Part shown: positions 6,683-8,609 of the stretch, in pieces
How positions within the stretch are numbered: the first letter of the stretch is position 1
Layout: each line of letters opens with the position of its first letter
Assembly: GCA_937902275.1 (NCBI GenBank)
Contig: CALFNW010000165.1
Coordinates: forward strand, 1 to 8,609
Direction: 5' to 3'
DNA length: 8,609 nucleotides
DNA from: UBA4717 sp002404395
GTDB lineage: Bacteria; Bacillota; Clostridia; Oscillospirales; CAG-272
Made by a program: the position numbers and the translations under genes
The notes under the pieces: model-generated
The model's input: only the letters and a program-made list of their open reading frames with translations
Told to the model about the DNA's origin: nothing
Database searches by the model: none

Positions 6683-6694
6683 AAGCAAATTGCT

Positions 6695-7513
6695 ATGAAA
6701 TACGAATACGGATTCATCGGCTGCGGTAACATGGGCGGCGCGATCGCCGACGCAGTCGCCAAAACGGTCAACGGTACACGCATCGCCGTCTCCGACCACA
6801 GCAAAGCCAAAGCCGAGCGGCTTTCGGACGCTTACGGAATTACTTGCACCTCAAATGAGGATATTGCTGAAAGCAGCCGTTTTATCGTGCTCGGCGTAAA
6901 GCCGCAGATGATGGGCGAGCTGCTTGACGGAATCAGTCATATTTTGCTGCGCCGCGCGAACGCGGGCGAACGCTTTGTAATGGTTTCAATGGCTGCGGGG
7001 ATGAGCACCGAACAGATAGCAAAGCTTGCGGGCGGAGAATATCCTGTAATCAGGATAATGCCGAATACGCCGGTCTCGGTCGGCGAGGGCACTGTCTTGT
7101 ATTGTGCCAACTCTGCGGTTACGAACGCCGAGCTTGAAGCTTTTGTCGCAGCAATGAAATGCGCCGGCGTGCTCGACGCTCTGCCCGAAAAACTGATCGA
7201 CGCCGGTTCGGCGGTCTCGGGCTGCGGACCCGCATTTGTTGCCCTGATGATAGAAGCGCTCGCCGACGGCGGCGTTGAATGCGGACTGCCGCGCGACAAA
7301 GCGCTGTTATATGCCGCGCAAACCTTTGCCGGAACCGCGAAGTTGCTTATCGAAAGCGGAAAGCATCCCGGCAAGTTAAAAGATGAAGTGTGCTCGCCCG
7401 GCGGGACCACGATCAAGGGAATGCACGCACTTGAAGCACACGGCACAAGAGGCGCAATCTACGATGCGGTAGTTGCCGCATATGAAAAAAGCCTTGAATT
7501 TGCAAAAAAATAA
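6695..7513 (+). CDS. proC: Pyrroline-5-carboxylate reductase
   Basis: This 272-residue protein has normal length for the family. It catalyses the last step of proline synthesis in the cytoplasm, reducing 1-pyrroline-5-carboxylate to L-proline with NAD(P)H. The N-terminal Rossmann fold has the nucleotide-binding loop GFIGCGNMGGA (6-16), then GVKPQ (67-71) and IRIMPNTP (119-126). The C-terminal helical dimerisation domain has SGCGPAF (175-181) and the family signature DEVCSPGGTTIKG (230-242). The ribosome binding site is oddly distant and may be folded, and a strong promoter and hairpin lie in the leader. It is 18 bp upstream of a TRIC-family channel gene and probably co-transcribed with it. 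proA and proB are not in the window. Confidence 0.97.
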   Translation: MKYEYGFIGCGNMGGAIADAVAKTVNGTRIAVSDHSKAKAERLSDAYGITCTSNEDIAESSRFIVLGVKPQMMGELLDGISHILLRRANAGERFVMVSMAAGMSTEQIAKLAGGEYPVIRIMPNTPVSVGEGTVLYCANSAVTNAELEAFVAAMKCAGVLDALPEKLIDAGSAVSGCGPAFVALMIEALADGGVECGLPRDKALLYAAQTFAGTAKLLIESGKHPGKLKDEVCSPGGTTIKGMHALEAHGTRGAIYDAVVAAYEKSLEFAKK

Positions 7514-7531
7514 TTCATATCGGATGGGTAT

Positions 7532-8173
7532 ATGAAGCTTTTCGTTTTTATACTTGAAATGATCGGCACGGTCGCTTTCGCCGTATCGGGCGCAATGACC
7601 GGAATGAAGAAAAAAATGGACGTCTTCGGGATAATTATCCTTGGTCTGACTACCGCGGTCGGAGGCGGTGTACTGCGGGATCTGATACTCGGTATCACTC
7701 CTCCGAGGACCTTCCGTGACCCGTCGTTTGCCCTGTCGGCAATCGCGGTCTCGGCAATATTGTTTATTCCGACCGTCAGGCACTTGTTTATGAAAAATCA
7801 CCGTTTGTACGATATAGTACTTTTTGTGATGGATTCGCTCGGATTGGGTATTTTCTCCACCAGCGGCGTACTTATTGCATACGAAAACGGCAACGGAGAC
7901 AATATCTTCCTGCTGTTGTTTGTCGGCACGCTTACGGGGGTCGGCGGCGGCGTGATACGTGATATGCTCGCCGGAGATACGCCGTATATTTTCGTAAAGC
8001 ACATATACGCCTGCGCTTCGCTTTTCGGTGCTTTTCTCTGTTGGCTCGTGCTCTATCTCGGATTTGCAAGCGAGCTTTCAACGATCATCGGCGCGACTGC
8101 GGTAGTGGTGGTCAGATTCATGTCGGCAAAGTTCAAATGGAATCTCCCGCGCTGCAATGAAAATATCGACTGA
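7532..8173 (+). CDS. TRIC/UPF0126 family membrane channel (YicG/YadS-like)
   Basis: This 213-residue inner-membrane protein has about seven hydrophobic segments, near 3-21, 32-50, 66-80, 93-113, 123-140, 155-177 and 181-198. It is built from two repeats, each with the family's glycine-rich turn and arginine: GGGVLRD (44-50) and GGGVIRD (138-144). Each repeat also has a conserved aspartate in a membrane helix context (D30, D101). Family members include trimeric intracellular cation channels of the prokaryotic TRIC type and E. coli YicG, linked to glycine transport. The substrate here could be a monovalent cation or a small amino acid. The start has GGATGGG (7522-7528) close upstream. It follows proC by 18 bp with no terminator between, so an operon is likely, which hints at a link to proline or osmotic balance. 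Confidence 0.93.
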   Translation: MKLFVFILEMIGTVAFAVSGAMTGMKKKMDVFGIIILGLTTAVGGGVLRDLILGITPPRTFRDPSFALSAIAVSAILFIPTVRHLFMKNHRLYDIVLFVMDSLGLGIFSTSGVLIAYENGNGDNIFLLLFVGTLTGVGGGVIRDMLAGDTPYIFVKHIYACASLFGAFLCWLVLYLGFASELSTIIGATAVVVVRFMSAKFKWNLPRCNENID

Positions 8174-8175
8174 CA

Positions 8176-8202
8176 TTCCGCAAGACATCGGTCTCAGCGG
8201 AA
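8176..8202 (+). other. Hairpin just after the TRIC-family gene
   Basis: TTCCGC (8176-8181) pairs with GCGGAA (8197-8202), and AGAC (8183-8186) pairs with GTCT (8191-8194), around an ATCG loop with a small internal loop. It begins 3 nt after the stop codon. No T-run follows, so it is more likely an RNA-stabilising 3' structure than an intrinsic terminator. Confidence 0.5.
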
Positions 8203-8244
8203 AGCAAAAGCACGGAACCAAAAACGTTCAAGATCGCTAAAAAA

Positions 8245-8261
8245 TGTCGGGGCGACCGACA
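8245..8261 (+). other. Small hairpin in the gap between convergent genes
   Basis: TGTCGG (8245-8250) pairs with CCGACA (8256-8261) around a GGCGA loop. The word TCGGGGC inside it (8247-8253) recurs at 8264-8270 in the next, larger hairpin, so either copy could pair with the GCCCCG arm further on. Confidence 0.45.
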
Positions 8262-8264
8262 ACT

Positions 8265-8302
8265 CGGGGCTGTTAAAAACATTGATGTTTTTAACAGCCC
8301 CG
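8265..8302. terminator. Perfect 18-bp inverted repeat, probable bidirectional terminator
   Basis: CGGGGCTGTTAAAAACAT (8265-8282) is the exact reverse complement of ATGTTTTTAACAGCCCCG (8285-8302), with only TG between. It lies 14 nt beyond the ackA stop, between convergent genes, so a terminator role for both sides is likely. It is unusual in that the T-run is inside the stem and no T-run follows on either strand. The repeat is what is seen; termination is inferred. Confidence 0.65.
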
Positions 8303-8316
8303 AAAGCTTTATATGC

Positions 8317-8609
8317 TTATTTCAGCTTATCTACAATTGCCGCGGTATCTCTTGCGATCACAAGCTCCTCGTTGGTCGGGATGACCCATACTTTAACCTT
8401 TGAATCGTCAGCCGAGATCTCAAGATTGTCCGGCTGATGATGAGCCGCGTCATTGCGCGCGCGATCAAGCTTTATACCGTAAAACTCCATGTCGGTGCAG
8501 ACCCAATCACGTAAGATCGTAGTATTTTCGCCGACACCTGCGGTAAATACCACCGCGTCAAGTCCGTTCATTGCCGCCGCATATCCGCCGATCAGCTTCT
8601 TGATCTGAT
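8317..8609 (-). CDS. ackA: Acetate kinase, C-terminal 96 residues (5' end outside window)
   Basis: The minus-strand frame enters from the right edge and ends at TAA (8319-8317). The residues are the C-terminal part of acetate kinase, recognised by VVFTAGVGEN followed by the ATP-domain tail and the highly conserved VWVIPTNEELVIARDT near the end. The enzyme makes ATP and acetate from acetyl phosphate and ADP in the cytoplasm. It is the energy-yielding last step of acetate fermentation, usually with phosphotransacetylase. The glutamate of PTNEE is a known conserved active-site residue. About three quarters of the protein is missing, so the start, promoter and any pta neighbour cannot be seen. 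It converges on the TRIC-family gene. Confidence 0.97.
   Translation of the reverse strand, partial: QIKKLIGGYAAAMNGLDAVVFTAGVGENTTILRDWVCTDMEFYGIKLDRARNDAAHHQPDNLEISADDSKVKVWVIPTNEELVIARDTAAIVDKLK

Noticed and set aside
6562..6694. T-box or other known riboswitch ahead of proC
   Set aside because: I found no T-box core sequence or other riboswitch signature; only hairpins of unknown function are visible.
6937..7446. A 169-codon minus-strand open frame within proC
   Set aside because: It is antisense to conserved proC motifs and has a serine/alanine/proline-rich composition typical of a shadow frame.
7376..8002. A 208-codon minus-strand open frame across proC and the TRIC-family gene
   Set aside because: It is antisense to two well-conserved genes, is rich in unstructured charged sequence and has no family match that I recognise.

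Overview
The window looks like chromosomal DNA from an anaerobic, carbohydrate-fermenting Firmicute, probably a gut-type Clostridia. The reasons are strong GGAGG-type ribosome binding sites, one TTG start, a pair of AraC-family regulators next to glycoside hydrolase family 2 (GH2) genes, and acetate kinase. This placement is inference; no rRNA or other phylogenetic marker is present. No tRNA, rRNA, CRISPR array, insertion sequence or phage gene was seen.

Left region (1-6514) holds two hydrolase-regulator modules arranged as mirror images. A secreted GH2 enzyme (minus strand, 3' end cut off by the window edge) is divergent from an AraC regulator (2247-3032, +). A cytoplasmic GH2 enzyme (4169-6514, +) is divergent from a second AraC regulator (3138-3929, -). 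The two regulator genes converge on one strong bidirectional terminator (3061-3108). Each divergent intergenic region contains readable promoters and repeated motifs that could be operators: four TCACA/TGTGA motifs between the left pair, and three tandem 13-bp units plus a 12-bp palindrome next to the right promoter. The simplest reading is a local sugar-use locus in which an extracellular enzyme trims a glycan or glycoside and an intracellular enzyme finishes imported pieces, each under its own sugar-sensing regulator. No transporter lies in the window, and neither substrate can be read from sequence.

Right region (6515-8609) is housekeeping. A near-consensus promoter (6527-6555) is followed at once by a strong hairpin (6567-6623) and a leader in which the proC ribosome binding site lies inside a small hairpin. 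Then come proC (pyrroline-5-carboxylate reductase, last step of proline synthesis) and, 18 bp later, a TRIC/UPF0126 family membrane channel, probably in one operon. The end of acetate kinase (ackA, minus strand, 5' end outside the window) converges on this operon, and three hairpins fill the gap between them.

Nothing here is clearly a new defence, mobile or biosynthetic system. The points most worth a second look are the mirrored modules with their repeated operator candidates, the divergent active-site surroundings of the cytoplasmic GH2 enzyme, the promoter-hairpin leader of proC, and the proC-TRIC pairing.
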